Part shown: in pieces, positions 26,695 to 34,539 of the stretch
Numbering within the stretch: the first letter of the stretch is position 1
How the letters are laid out: each line of letters begins with the position of its first letter
Assembly: GCA_017462015.1 (NCBI GenBank)
Contig: JAFTRX010000025.1
Span: 1 to 46,434 of the forward strand
Direction: 5' to 3'
DNA from: Lentisphaeria bacterium
Lineage (GTDB): Bacteria; Verrucomicrobiota; Lentisphaeria; Victivallales; Victivallaceae
DNA: 46,434 nt
Program-made: the position numbers and the translations under genes
The notes under the pieces: generated by a model
Told to the model about the DNA's origin: nothing
Database searches by the model: none
The model's input: the letters and a program-made list of their open reading frames with translations, nothing else

Positions 26695-29190
26695 TTGGAT
26701 ATTTTCGGTAAAAAACTGTTGGGAACGCTGTCGCTGGTCGCGATGACGTTCCTCCTTGCCGCAGGCGAAGCGGAAGAGAGGGAACTGGGGGATAACGCCT
26801 TTTTTGCAGACGATTATCTCACTGCCGTTTCCCATTACCGCAGTGCGCGCAAACTTTCGGAACAAAATACGTTGACGGAAGCTTGGGCGCAGAATACTTT
26901 GCGCCTGGGACGGGCACAATTATTTGCCGGAGATATTGCCGGTGCGCGGGCAACATTGCAGGAGTTCCGTCAGCGTTTCTCCATGCGTTCTGCCGGAACA
27001 CTGCCGGCTGATCTGCTGGCGGCGGAAGGCAAATACCACGACGCGGAAAAACTCTATCTGGCAATGGAGGAAAACGGCGGCGATGAATTGAAGATCGCCG
27101 CAAAGTTCGGGCGTGCGGCATTGCTGCTGCGCATGAATAAACTCATACCGGCGGAAAAACTGTTTTCTGAACTTGCGGCATTGCCGGAAAGTGTCTATGC
27201 TTTCCCCGCAACGCGCGAACTTGCCTACACGTTGATCCGGCAGAAAAAATATGCTCAGGCAGAAAAAATACTTGCCGGACTTCCGGAAAAACATCGCGGA
27301 GTTACCAGTGATATTTTAAGCCAGCTGGCACAAATACGTCAGGGCAGAACCGCTGAGTTCAAGCGTATATGGCGCACCCTGATGGACAAGCAGTTGCGCC
27401 GTCCGGACGGCCGCAGTTGTGAACTTTTGGCAACTGCCGCAGAAATTGCCGTAAAGCAGAAAGAAAATGCGTTTGCCGTGGAACTGCTCCGGGAAGCGGA
27501 CAAGTTTGCGCCCGATGCCAATATGCGGCAGGATCTGCTCAAAAGGATGATAAACATCCAGAGCACGGCAGCTCCGGAAGATGCCGCCAAAAGCGCGGAG
27601 CTGTATGCCACCTTGTTCCCGGAACAAAAAGACCGTTTTGCCATATTGCTCAACGGTGCGGAAATACTTGCAAAAGCACAAAAATTCACCTCCGGCATCA
27701 AGATGTTCCAACGCATTGTCCGGGATGGACAGGCAGAAAAAAACTTGCGTTACCAGGCGGCAGTGCGCGGTGCAAGTTTGGCTGAACAGGGAAAAAATAT
27801 CAAAGATGCCGCATGGTTTTACCGGGAAGCGGTAAAGTATGCACCCGACAATAAAAGTGTTTTGGAGTGCCGGTGCCGGTATGCTGAATTCCTCCTGCGC
27901 AATCACGATTACCGCAGTGCCGTCACCGAATTGCAGTCCGCGCTGCTCCGGGTGGGAAAACTTGACAGCGACAAGCTGCGTTTTCTGCTTCTGGAAGCCG
28001 CCGTGCGGGACAATAATGACACTGTCATCGCTGAAACTGCCCAAAAATTGCTCAAGTCAACGCAAACGCTGTACCGCAGCCGCGCCCATTATGAGCTGGG
28101 ACAGTTGGCGCGTAAACGCCATGATCTTACTGCGGCACGGCGGGAGTATCTTGCCGCAGCCGCGTTGAAAGAATCCGGACAATATGCAATCGCCGGACGT
28201 TTCAGTGCGGCAATGGTCGCATTCCGTGCCGGTGATGTTGCCAGTGCCGGCAAGGAAGCACTCAGTTTGGCATTGGAGCATCCGCAGTTTCCGCAGGCGG
28301 CACAGGCACTCTATCTGGGCTACCGTGCCGGACGGCAGATCAACGATGAAGAGTTGAAAACACGCTGCGCCAGACTGCTGACTGAAAAATATTCCATGTC
28401 AGAAGCTTACGCAGTATATGCACTGCATAATGTCGCAGACCGGGCGGCACTGCACCGGGATATTGCCGGAGCTGTTGCCGAACTTGAGGAGCTGGAACAC
28501 AAATTTTCCGGCAAACCTGAAATCGTTTCCGAATCGATGCTGATGCGGGCCGAACTGTTGCGCCTTTCCGGAAAAACCAAAGAGGCGTTGGAAGTTATCA
28601 CCGCGTTGCTGAAAGAATTTTCCGGCAGTGATGCTGCGTTCTTTGCCGCGATGAAGGGCGGTGAAATCACCCGCAGTACCCAAAATTACCTCAGTGCGCA
28701 GGAGTTTTTCCAACGCGCGGCAGAACTGCGGAAAACCGGTTTTGAACATGATAATGCCGAATTGGCTGTCGTCGATGTCATGCTCCGGTTGAACGATCCC
28801 AAACTCAATAATATCGCATTGGCAAAATGCGACAAACTTATAGCCGGGACCCGATTCCCGCAAATCCGTATCAGCGCCCGCTACGCCAAAGGTACAGCGT
28901 TGGAATTTGCCGGAAAAAACAGCGAAGCTCTGAAATGTTACGAAGCCTTGCTCAACGATGCGCTTCTGTGCCGGAAAAAAGGCACGCCTTACAGCAAAAA
29001 TATCTGTCTGCGCAGTGCCGTTGCCGCATTGCAGATCGTTTCCATATCCCGTAAGCGGAGTGTTTACAACCGCGGCAGAAGGATCATTGCCAACTGCCGC
29101 GAACTGGGATTGGAAACACTCGGGATGGATTTGAATAAATTAAGTCATGAACTGGAAGAAAAATTTTATTCCCAGCTTGAACGGAGGTAA
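26695..29190 (+). CDS. Secreted TPR-repeat protein (envelope)
   Basis: An 831-residue protein with an N-terminal signal peptide ([19 protein letters not shown]) followed by helical tetratricopeptide-like repeats almost to the end. Repeats include DDYLTAVSHYRSARKL, YRSAVTELQSALL and ARREYLAAAALKESGQYAIA. Start TTG 26695 has GGAG 10 bp upstream, inside the recA stop region; it places a proper signal sequence at the N-terminus, which the earlier ATG at 26623 does not. It lies 7 bp after recA and just before exbB (GGAGG of exbB overlaps its stop). Position suggests a periplasmic partner of the Exb/Ton-like complex, comparable to CpoB/YbgF-type TPR proteins near tol genes, but much longer. The exact role is unknown. 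Confidence 0.82.
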   Translation: MDIFGKKLLGTLSLVAMTFLLAAGEAEERELGDNAFFADDYLTAVSHYRSARKLSEQNTLTEAWAQNTLRLGRAQLFAGDIAGARATLQEFRQRFSMRSAGTLPADLLAAEGKYHDAEKLYLAMEENGGDELKIAAKFGRAALLLRMNKLIPAEKLFSELAALPESVYAFPATRELAYTLIRQKKYAQAEKILAGLPEKHRGVTSDILSQLAQIRQGRTAEFKRIWRTLMDKQLRRPDGRSCELLATAAEIAVKQKENAFAVELLREADKFAPDANMRQDLLKRMINIQSTAAPEDAAKSAELYATLFPEQKDRFAILLNGAEILAKAQKFTSGIKMFQRIVRDGQAEKNLRYQAAVRGASLAEQGKNIKDAAWFYREAVKYAPDNKSVLECRCRYAEFLLRNHDYRSAVTELQSALLRVGKLDSDKLRFLLLEAAVRDNNDTVIAETAQKLLKSTQTLYRSRAHYELGQLARKRHDLTAARREYLAAAALKESGQYAIAGRFSAAMVAFRAGDVASAGKEALSLALEHPQFPQAAQALYLGYRAGRQINDEELKTRCARLLTEKYSMSEAYAVYALHNVADRAALHRDIAGAVAELEELEHKFSGKPEIVSESMLMRAELLRLSGKTKEALEVITALLKEFSGSDAAFFAAMKGGEITRSTQNYLSAQEFFQRAAELRKTGFEHDNAELAVVDVMLRLNDPKLNNIALAKCDKLIAGTRFPQIRISARYAKGTALEFAGKNSEALKCYEALLNDALLCRKKGTPYSKNICLRSAVAALQIVSISRKRSVYNRGRRIIANCRELGLETLGMDLNKLSHELEEKFYSQLERR

Positions 29191-29195
29191 TCATA

Positions 29196-29828
29196 ATGCT
29201 GTTTCTTAAATTGATGAAACAGGGTGGTCCGATGATGTGGATCATTCTGGTGTGCGGGATCATTGCACTTTTTATTTTTCTGTTGAAAGTCTTTCAGTTC
29301 CACCGGGAAGAGGTGGGCGTGCGGGAGCTTCTGCGCGGATTGTTCAACGTTTTAAAGCGCAACGGTCTGGTCGAAGCATTGACCTTGTGCGACACGACAC
29401 CGGGACCGGTGGCACGGCTGCTGGGCGCCGGAATACTTGCCTATCAGCGCGGTGATGAAAATATCCGCAGTGCCATCGATGAAGCGGCGCTGGAAGAGAT
29501 CGCAAAATTGGAACGCCACATCCGCATGCTGGGAACATTGACCTATATCATGCCGCTGTTGGGCCTGCTGGGAACGGTTCTCGGTATGCTCGCGCTGGGT
29601 GAAATCAATATCTTCACCACCGAAGCGGTAAGTCCTCCGATATGGAAAGCATTGCTGACCACGGCTGCCGGTTTGACGTTGACCATCCCGTGCTATGTCG
29701 GATACAATTATCTGATCAGCCGCGTGGAATCCATGGTGCTGGATATGGAGAAAGCGGCGGTCGAACTTACCAGTTTCTTTGAACGCAACCGCAAACAGAA
29801 TAACGCAGAAGACGGAATTCAGGAATGA
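29196..29828 (+). CDS. exbB: ExbB/TolQ/MotA-family proton channel
   Basis: Inner-membrane subunit that couples proton flow to work at the outer membrane. The 210 residues have three membrane segments: about 13-33 (WIILVCGIIALFIFLL), about 108-130 (LGTLTYIMPLLGLLGTVLGML) and about 145-172. The loop before the second segment and GLLGTVLGML are the family's core. The C-terminal cytoplasmic tail ends in NNAEDGIQE. GGAGG precedes ATG 29196 by 8 bp and overlaps the TPR gene stop; its own stop overlaps exbD (ATGA). It could equally be named tolQ; the neighbours do not settle this. Confidence 0.9.
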   Translation: MLFLKLMKQGGPMMWIILVCGIIALFIFLLKVFQFHREEVGVRELLRGLFNVLKRNGLVEALTLCDTTPGPVARLLGAGILAYQRGDENIRSAIDEAALEEIAKLERHIRMLGTLTYIMPLLGLLGTVLGMLALGEINIFTTEAVSPPIWKALLTTAAGLTLTIPCYVGYNYLISRVESMVLDMEKAAVELTSFFERNRKQNNAEDGIQE

Positions 29829-30292
29829 CCCAGTTTACTTCAAAATACGGTTCGCTCCGGCGTTACCGGACCACATTGCGCGGTCACAACAGTTTTATCC
29901 ACTGTGTCGCGTTTATAAATCTGCTTTTTCTGCTGCTGATATTTACCGCACTGGCAACGCAGGTGGTGCGCATTTCCGGAATCAAGGTCAATCTGCCCCG
30001 GGCGGAAGCGCCGCAGGAAACGGTATTGGGTAAATTGATCGTCTCTGTTGCCGCCAATGATAATGGCGAATACCAGTATTATTTCCGTAACCGGGCACTC
30101 TCCTTTGATGCCTTGCGCAAAGAGTTTCAGGATTTAAAGGAACGGCGCAACAAAACCGTTATCATCCGGGCTGACGACAAAGTTCCCAGCGGTACGCTGA
30201 ATAAGTTGATTTCAGAAGTGCATCAGGCAGATATGGCAGTACTGATTGCAGTCCAGCCGCCGGATGCCCGTCCGGAGATGCGTTTTGAGTAA
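29825..30292 (+). CDS. exbD: ExbD/TolR-family biopolymer transport protein
   Basis: Partner of the ExbB/TolQ channel. The 155-residue protein has one membrane segment (about 26-50, FINLLFLLLIFTALATQVV) and a periplasmic domain with VIIRADDKVPSGTLNKLISE, the usual ExbD/TolR fold signature. The conserved membrane Asp of canonical ExbD (Asp25 in E. coli) is not obvious: the segment begins HCVAFINLLFLLLIF with Asn instead. If real, that would affect proton coupling. It overlaps exbB by 4 bp and the next gene by 8 bp. Confidence 0.85.
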   Translation: MTQFTSKYGSLRRYRTTLRGHNSFIHCVAFINLLFLLLIFTALATQVVRISGIKVNLPRAEAPQETVLGKLIVSVAANDNGEYQYYFRNRALSFDALRKEFQDLKERRNKTVIIRADDKVPSGTLNKLISEVHQADMAVLIAVQPPDARPEMRFE

Positions 30293-30962
30293 CCAGCGTA
30301 AAATCGTGCGCCGCAGGCGTAATTCAGCGAAACCGGCTCACCCGGTGCTGTTTGCATTGCAAGCTGCCGGAGTGACAGCGACAGTGCTGGCGTTGTTGTC
30401 GTTTGTCCGTTATAAAGAGGCGGAAACGCTTCCTGCGCCCGAATACCACCGTACCGGGTACAACAACAGTATTTCAACAAGCCTCAGCCGTCTGGTGGAT
30501 GAACTCGACCCGGCAATAAAACTCAAGAGCCAAAGCAGTACGCTGGCAAACACCGTAAATAAAGCCCATTTGCGGCAGTTGAACATGCCGCTTCCGCGAC
30601 CGGAGGAAAAATATGTGCCGCCAACTGTGCATGAAAGAACAGCATTGCCGGAAAAGAAGATTTCCCCGTTGCCGGATATGCAGATAAGCAGCGGAAACAG
30701 GGCTGTAACAGGCGAATTTGCGGTATTGTATTCTGCTGACGGCACTGAACTTGCCCGGTGGGAAAGTGATTTCCGCTCGGAAAATGCCACCATTTTCCGT
30801 ATTACCGGCAGCGGGATAATGACCGGAACGCAGTTGATTTCAAGCTGCGGAGATAAGAAAAGTGATGATACTGCGATCCAGCATGCATTGGCACGCGGAG
30901 GAGTGCCGGGAACGTATACCGCGTTTTATCCGGCATTGCAGACAAGAGCAGGGAGAAAGTAA
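30285..30962 (+). CDS. Single-pass membrane protein at the TonB/TolA position
   Basis: A 225-residue protein with a very basic cytoplasmic N-terminus (RKIVRRRRN), one membrane segment (about 22-42) and a Pro-rich periplasmic part (LPAPEYHRTG, MPLPRPEEKYVPP) ending in a small domain. This is the topology of TonB or TolA, and its place right after exbB/exbD supports an energy-transducer role. The C-terminal domain does not show a TonB signature I can recognise. Start TTG 30285 has GGAG 8 bp upstream and overlaps the exbD stop. An earlier in-frame ATG (30246) would lie inside exbD. Confidence 0.7.
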   Translation: MSNQRKIVRRRRNSAKPAHPVLFALQAAGVTATVLALLSFVRYKEAETLPAPEYHRTGYNNSISTSLSRLVDELDPAIKLKSQSSTLANTVNKAHLRQLNMPLPRPEEKYVPPTVHERTALPEKKISPLPDMQISSGNRAVTGEFAVLYSADGTELARWESDFRSENATIFRITGSGIMTGTQLISSCGDKKSDDTAIQHALARGGVPGTYTAFYPALQTRAGRK

Positions 30963-30965
30963 AAT

Positions 30966-31232
30966 ATGGAAATGAGTTTCACCGATTTTTTCTTTGCTCT
31001 GCTTTCATTATCGCTGTTGTATATCGCATGGCTGTGGGCGCGGGAACTTCGCCGGGGCAAGAAAAATTCCTGGCAGATCAGCCGCAGTCAGCTCTTTCAC
31101 TGCAATAATTGTCACTGGGCATTTGTTCCCAAAGAACCGGTGAGTTTGTGCCGTTGTCCGCGCTGCAATACGGTGTGCATCAGGAGACGGAACAACTTGA
31201 GTCCGGCGCCGGAGAGCGTGGAGAAAAAATGA
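30966..31232 (+). CDS. Small membrane-anchored zinc-ribbon protein
   Basis: An 88-residue protein with one N-terminal membrane segment (FFFALLSLSLLYIAWLWA) and a short cytoplasmic domain holding two Cys pairs: HCNNCHW (about 45) and CRCPRCNTVC (about 63). This is a typical four-Cys zinc ribbon. It lies 3 bp after the TonB-position gene and overlaps the lipoprotein gene by 4 bp. I know no named family for this layout. It may assist assembly or regulation of the Exb-type complex. Confidence 0.72.
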   Translation: MEMSFTDFFFALLSLSLLYIAWLWARELRRGKKNSWQISRSQLFHCNNCHWAFVPKEPVSLCRCPRCNTVCIRRRNNLSPAPESVEKK

Positions 31233-31645
31233 AGCGGGTACTAACTGTTACAATTTCAGCACTGGTGTTATCCGGATGCAGCTGGTGTCTTCCCCCCGGA
31301 ACCCCGCCGGAAGGCAACATCGTGGACAACATTCCGCAGGGAATCGCGGATACGATCATGGATTATCGCAGTGCTGTGGACTATTATATCAATGAACTTG
31401 TGCGCGAAACCATGCTTCACTGTGCGGGGGAAGAGGTGTTTATTGATGCCGACCGGAGTACGGAGCGTGCTGCCGGATTTGTCCTCAGCAAAAGCGGGGA
31501 ATTAAGCGGAGTCAAAGCCGGTAACGCGGCGCAGAAGAAGCCCAGACTGATCTCCCGTTACATTGACGGCAAGCACTGGCAGATGGAACTGCTTTCCTCT
31601 GCGGGCAAGTCTTTGTGGAAACGCACCATCACTATTAGAAAATAG
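31229..31645 (+). CDS. Lipoprotein
   Basis: A 138-residue protein with a classic lipoprotein signal: MKRVLTVTISALVLSGC, lipobox LSGC at Cys17. The mature part shows GIADTIMDYRSAVDYYINELV and a C-terminal beta-rich end (RYIDGKHWQMELLSS). This is reminiscent of the LpoB/PenB-like lipoproteins but too short for a firm call. It overlaps the zinc-ribbon gene (ATGA at 31229) and ends the operon; a strong hairpin follows at 31653. As the outer-membrane member of the cluster it could play a Pal-like part, though no OmpA-like peptidoglycan-binding domain is visible. Confidence 0.75.
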   Translation: MKRVLTVTISALVLSGCSWCLPPGTPPEGNIVDNIPQGIADTIMDYRSAVDYYINELVRETMLHCAGEEVFIDADRSTERAAGFVLSKSGELSGVKAGNAAQKKPRLISRYIDGKHWQMELLSSAGKSLWKRTITIRK

Positions 31646-31652
31646 CAGATGC

Positions 31653-31700
31653 GGGGAGGGGAAAACCTTTTTTCACGGGAAAAAAGGTTTTCCCCTCCCC
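31653..31700 (+). terminator. Repeated hairpin element, copy B (21-bp perfect stem)
   Basis: 21-bp perfect stem: 31653-31673 pairs with 31680-31700 around CACGGG, 7 bp after the lipoprotein stop. The stem sequence and the flank to about 31760 (AAAAAAGCGGG, GTTGGTCGCAA) match the element at 21858, but the inner GCCGA/TCGGC hairpin is missing. Likely terminator of the recA-exb transcript. Confidence 0.8.
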
Positions 31701-31872
31701 GCACCCCACCCCTTTCGAAAAAAGCGGGACATTTTTGCTCCCGTTGGTCGCAAAAGTATTTTCCGTTATCTTCCCCACGCGCCTGCGGTTTCCCGACTGC
31801 CCCCGACTGCTCCGGTGCAGGAGCAATGCGACGGCAAAATACCTCGCTTTTCTTGAAAAGAGGAGAGGGTTT

Positions 31873-31939
31873 GGGAGAGGGAAAACCCGGTGCCGACGTT
31901 CGGCTCTTTTCCCGGGAAAAGAAGTTTTTCCCCTCTCCC
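31873..31939 (-). terminator. Repeated nested-hairpin element, copy C (inverted)
   Basis: The inverted counterpart of 21858. The outer arms are 31873-31886 and 31924-31939, enclosing GCCGACGTTCGGC (31892-31904) and the perfect palindrome TCTTTTCCCGGGAAAAGA (31905-31922). Shared flank extends to about 31818. It lies just after the stop of the minus-strand ATPase gene, so it should terminate that operon. The gap 31646-31952 contains only copies B and C back to back. Confidence 0.78.
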
Positions 31940-31952
31940 ATAAAAGCCTGAA

Positions 31953-32690
31953 TTACACAAAGCACATCTGCATATTTACTGCATCTTCGGGAAGATCATA
32001 CAGCGGGGCGAGGTGAGGAATTGAATTTTCAGGTGCCGCATCAAACATGACCTTGCCCTCTTTCAGCCCGATGATGCGGTCAGCATAGTGCAATGCCCGG
32101 TTGATGTCGTGCAACACCATGATAATGGTCAGTTGATATTGTTTTTTCATTTTCAGCAGCAGGGTGAAAAGTTCCCGCACTGCCGCCGGATCGAGTGCGG
32201 AAAACGGTTCATCCAGCAGTAATATCTGCGGTTGTTGTGCCAGTGCCAATGCCAGAAACACCTTCTGCCGCTCGCCGCCGGAAAGTTCTGCCAACCGCCG
32301 TCCGGCAAGATGGGATATGCCGGTATCGTGCATAACAGTGTCGATAATATTTCGGGAAACAGTGCGCGGTTCAGCATACGGATAACGTCCGCAAAGTACA
32401 GTTTCCTCCACCGTGAACCCTGCCGGGATCTCCGGATATTGTCCCATGAAAGCAAGCATTTTTGCCCGGGTGCGCGGCGGAATAGCGGTTAAACGCATAT
32501 CGTTGAGATACACATTGCCGCTCTGGGGGGAAAGTACGCCTGCCATAATTTTCAACAACGTGCTTTTTCCGCAACCGTTGACTCCGGCAAGCACGGTCAG
32601 CTCTTCCGGTGCCAGCGCAAAAGAGACATCGCTGATAACCGTTTTTTTCCGGGTGTAACCAAAAGATATGCCACGCACTTCCAGCTTCAT
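31953..32690 (-). CDS. ABC transporter ATPase, FecE/BtuD-like
   Basis: Energises import of iron siderophore, heme or cobalamin-type substrates. The 245 residues show Walker A GVNGCGKSTLL, the ABC signature LSGGERQKVFLALALAQ, Walker B ILLLDEPFSALD and the switch His in VLHDINRALHYADR. PRTRAKMLAFMGQ at the Q-loop is typical of the FecE family. Start ATG 32690 overlaps the permease stop (ATGA) and has GGGAGG just upstream. It is the last gene of the minus-strand run. No substrate-binding protein gene lies next to the pair. Confidence 0.92.
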   Translation of the reverse strand: MKLEVRGISFGYTRKKTVISDVSFALAPEELTVLAGVNGCGKSTLLKIMAGVLSPQSGNVYLNDMRLTAIPPRTRAKMLAFMGQYPEIPAGFTVEETVLCGRYPYAEPRTVSRNIIDTVMHDTGISHLAGRRLAELSGGERQKVFLALALAQQPQILLLDEPFSALDPAAVRELFTLLLKMKKQYQLTIIMVLHDINRALHYADRIIGLKEGKVMFDAAPENSIPHLAPLYDLPEDAVNMQMCFV

Positions 32691-33688
32691 ATTGCCTCCC
32701 GTTTGTGCATAAGTAACAGCAGCAAAAAGAATGCTGCACCGCATCCGGCAAGAAATATCCCTGCCGGAAGCTCTGCCGGTTCCCGTACCGCAGTCCGTCC
32801 CAGCCAATCGCCGATCAGCACCAGTTCCGCTCCGGCAAATGCACTTCCGGTCAGCAGAAAACGGTGTGAACCGCTTTTTCCGGCAAACCGCACGATGTGC
32901 GGAGCCAGCAACCCGGCAAATCCCAGCAATCCTGCCACGCCTGCGGCGCTTGCCGCCGCCAGCGCCGCCGTTGCCAACGCGAAGAATCTGGTGCGTTCAA
33001 CCGGCAAGCCAAGTGATGCTGCCGCGTTGTCGCCCAGAAGCAGTATATCCAATTTCCGCGCCAGCAAGCCCGCGCTCAAAAAAGCAACAGCAAAACCCGG
33101 AATAAAAAACTTCAAATCGTGCCATGATTTGCCGTTGAAACCGCCGATGAGGAAGTTGTATACCCCGGAATAACGCTCCGGAGTGAGCATCAGCATCGCG
33201 GTCGCCGCCGTTCCGAACAGCGCACTGACCGCCACGCCGGATAACAGCATCCGTACCGGTTCAATTTGCCGCTTCCATGCCGCAAGATAGATCAACAGCG
33301 CCACCAGCAGCGCTCCAATAAAGACCGCCGCGCCACAGAACATGGCAAACTGCGGCAGATAAAGCATTACCATCAAACCGGCACATCCGCCGCCGGCAGA
33401 AATACCCAGCAAATCCGGCGATACCAGCACATTACGCAGTACGCTCTGCAAAATCGCTCCGGCAACTCCGAGCGCACTTCCGGTCAATACCGCCATGATG
33501 ACCCGCGGCATACGCAGTTCCCGGATGATAATATGCGTCATATTTTCCCCGTCCGGGAAAAATACCGCCTGAAAAAGTTCCGGCAAACTGAAAGTTTCAG
33601 TCCCGGTCAGGAGCGCTGCCGGTATCGTCACGCCGATAACAAATATCAGCACCGTCAACACCAGACCGCAACGGGTATTACCGCTCAT
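32687..33688 (-). CDS. FecCD-family ABC transporter permease
   Basis: Multi-pass permease (about 333 residues, 8-10 helices) of the iron-chelate/vitamin B12 import family. Visible hallmarks are RMPRVIMAVLTGSALGVAGAILQ, NVLVSPDLLGISAGG and the C-terminal cytoplasmic GLLGFAGLLAPHIVRFAG that contacts the ATPase. Start choice: ATG 33688 has GGGAG 10 bp upstream; an in-frame GTG at 33694 overlaps the upstream stop (GTGA) but lies only 4 bp from that site. It overlaps the ATPase gene by 4 bp. Substrate unknown. Confidence 0.9.
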   Translation of the reverse strand: MSGNTRCGLVLTVLIFVIGVTIPAALLTGTETFSLPELFQAVFFPDGENMTHIIIRELRMPRVIMAVLTGSALGVAGAILQSVLRNVLVSPDLLGISAGGGCAGLMVMLYLPQFAMFCGAAVFIGALLVALLIYLAAWKRQIEPVRMLLSGVAVSALFGTAATAMLMLTPERYSGVYNFLIGGFNGKSWHDLKFFIPGFAVAFLSAGLLARKLDILLLGDNAAASLGLPVERTRFFALATAALAAASAAGVAGLLGFAGLLAPHIVRFAGKSGSHRFLLTGSAFAGAELVLIGDWLGRTAVREPAELPAGIFLAGCGAAFFLLLLLMHKREAI

Positions 33689-33690
33689 AT

Positions 33691-34539
33691 TCACGCTTCT
33701 CCCGTTTTAATGATCAACAATTCACGGCGGCAGTTGAAGCGCAATGGAAACGATAATTCGCCCAGTCCGGCAGATACCAGCATAACCGTATCCCGCCTCC
33801 GGTGGCGGTAAACTCCGTGCGCAAATGCCGTTCCATAATGGCTGTGCAGATGCAGCGGCCGGTTCAAAAGTGGAATATTGACCTGTCCGCCATGCGTGTG
33901 TCCGCACAATACCAGTTGCGGAAACGCATCAGCGGAATTGCGGTTGAGGGCAACGACCGTATCCGGACTGTGGGCAAGCAGAATGTTGAAGTGTTCCGGT
34001 TCAACCACCGGCAAGTGCGGTTTTCCACTGGAAACATCAGCGCTTCCCATAAACGCAAATATCTCACTGCATACACAGCGGTTTTCCAGATATTCAATAC
34101 CGCATTGAGCGTAAAACTTCTGCCAGAACCCCTCCGGCAGCCAATCCTTGCCATACTCCCAGTTGCCGCCGACGGCGAAAGATTTTTTCCGCGCAAAGCA
34201 ACTCAATTTTTTCAACACCTCCGGCAAATGCACCATATCCGCTGCATCGCCGCACATATCACCGCCAAACAGCAGATAATCCGGCGAATAATGTTTCAAA
34301 TGTTCCTCCACATGACGGAGAACCTTCCGGCACTTGGCACTTTCGTGGAAGTGCAAATCCGTAAGAAACGCCAGGGTATATTCCGGCTTCAGAGCGAGGT
34401 GGTATTCCACGACCGACACCGGAGATGCAGTTTTTATTCTGCACTCCGGCGCCAAAGCAAACGGGACTCGCTGCCACCGTTTGACCCGGTGGTGAAATTT
34501 TCCCGTCAGAGGGAAATATTGTTCCCGCAGTGAACTCAC
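33691..34539 (-). CDS. Calcineurin-like metallophosphoesterase (YkuE-like)
   Basis: A 282-residue phosphoesterase. Dimetal-site motifs are FLTDLHFH (Asp61, His63), LFGGDMCGD (Asp94), GGNWEYG (Asn126), LLAHSPD and LCGHTHGGQV. The usual GNHE motif reads GNWE: Trp127 replaces the His that normally acts near the phosphate. Metal ligands look intact, so it may still bind metal with changed activity. Relatives include YkuE and LpxG/LpxH-type lipid A pyrophosphatases, so an envelope-lipid role is possible. Start is GTG 34539, overlapping the upstream stop (GTGA). No membrane segment is obvious. It sits between the GreA fusion and an importer, which does not clarify its role. Confidence 0.85.
   Translation of the reverse strand: MSSLREQYFPLTGKFHHRVKRWQRVPFALAPECRIKTASPVSVVEYHLALKPEYTLAFLTDLHFHESAKCRKVLRHVEEHLKHYSPDYLLFGGDMCGDAADMVHLPEVLKKLSCFARKKSFAVGGNWEYGKDWLPEGFWQKFYAQCGIEYLENRCVCSEIFAFMGSADVSSGKPHLPVVEPEHFNILLAHSPDTVVALNRNSADAFPQLVLCGHTHGGQVNIPLLNRPLHLHSHYGTAFAHGVYRHRRRDTVMLVSAGLGELSFPLRFNCRRELLIIKTGEA

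Noticed and set aside
31563-31965. Several short open frames on both strands between the lipoprotein and ATPase genes
   Set aside because: They lie in the two hairpin elements, overlap one another in many frames and change with the repeat sequence.
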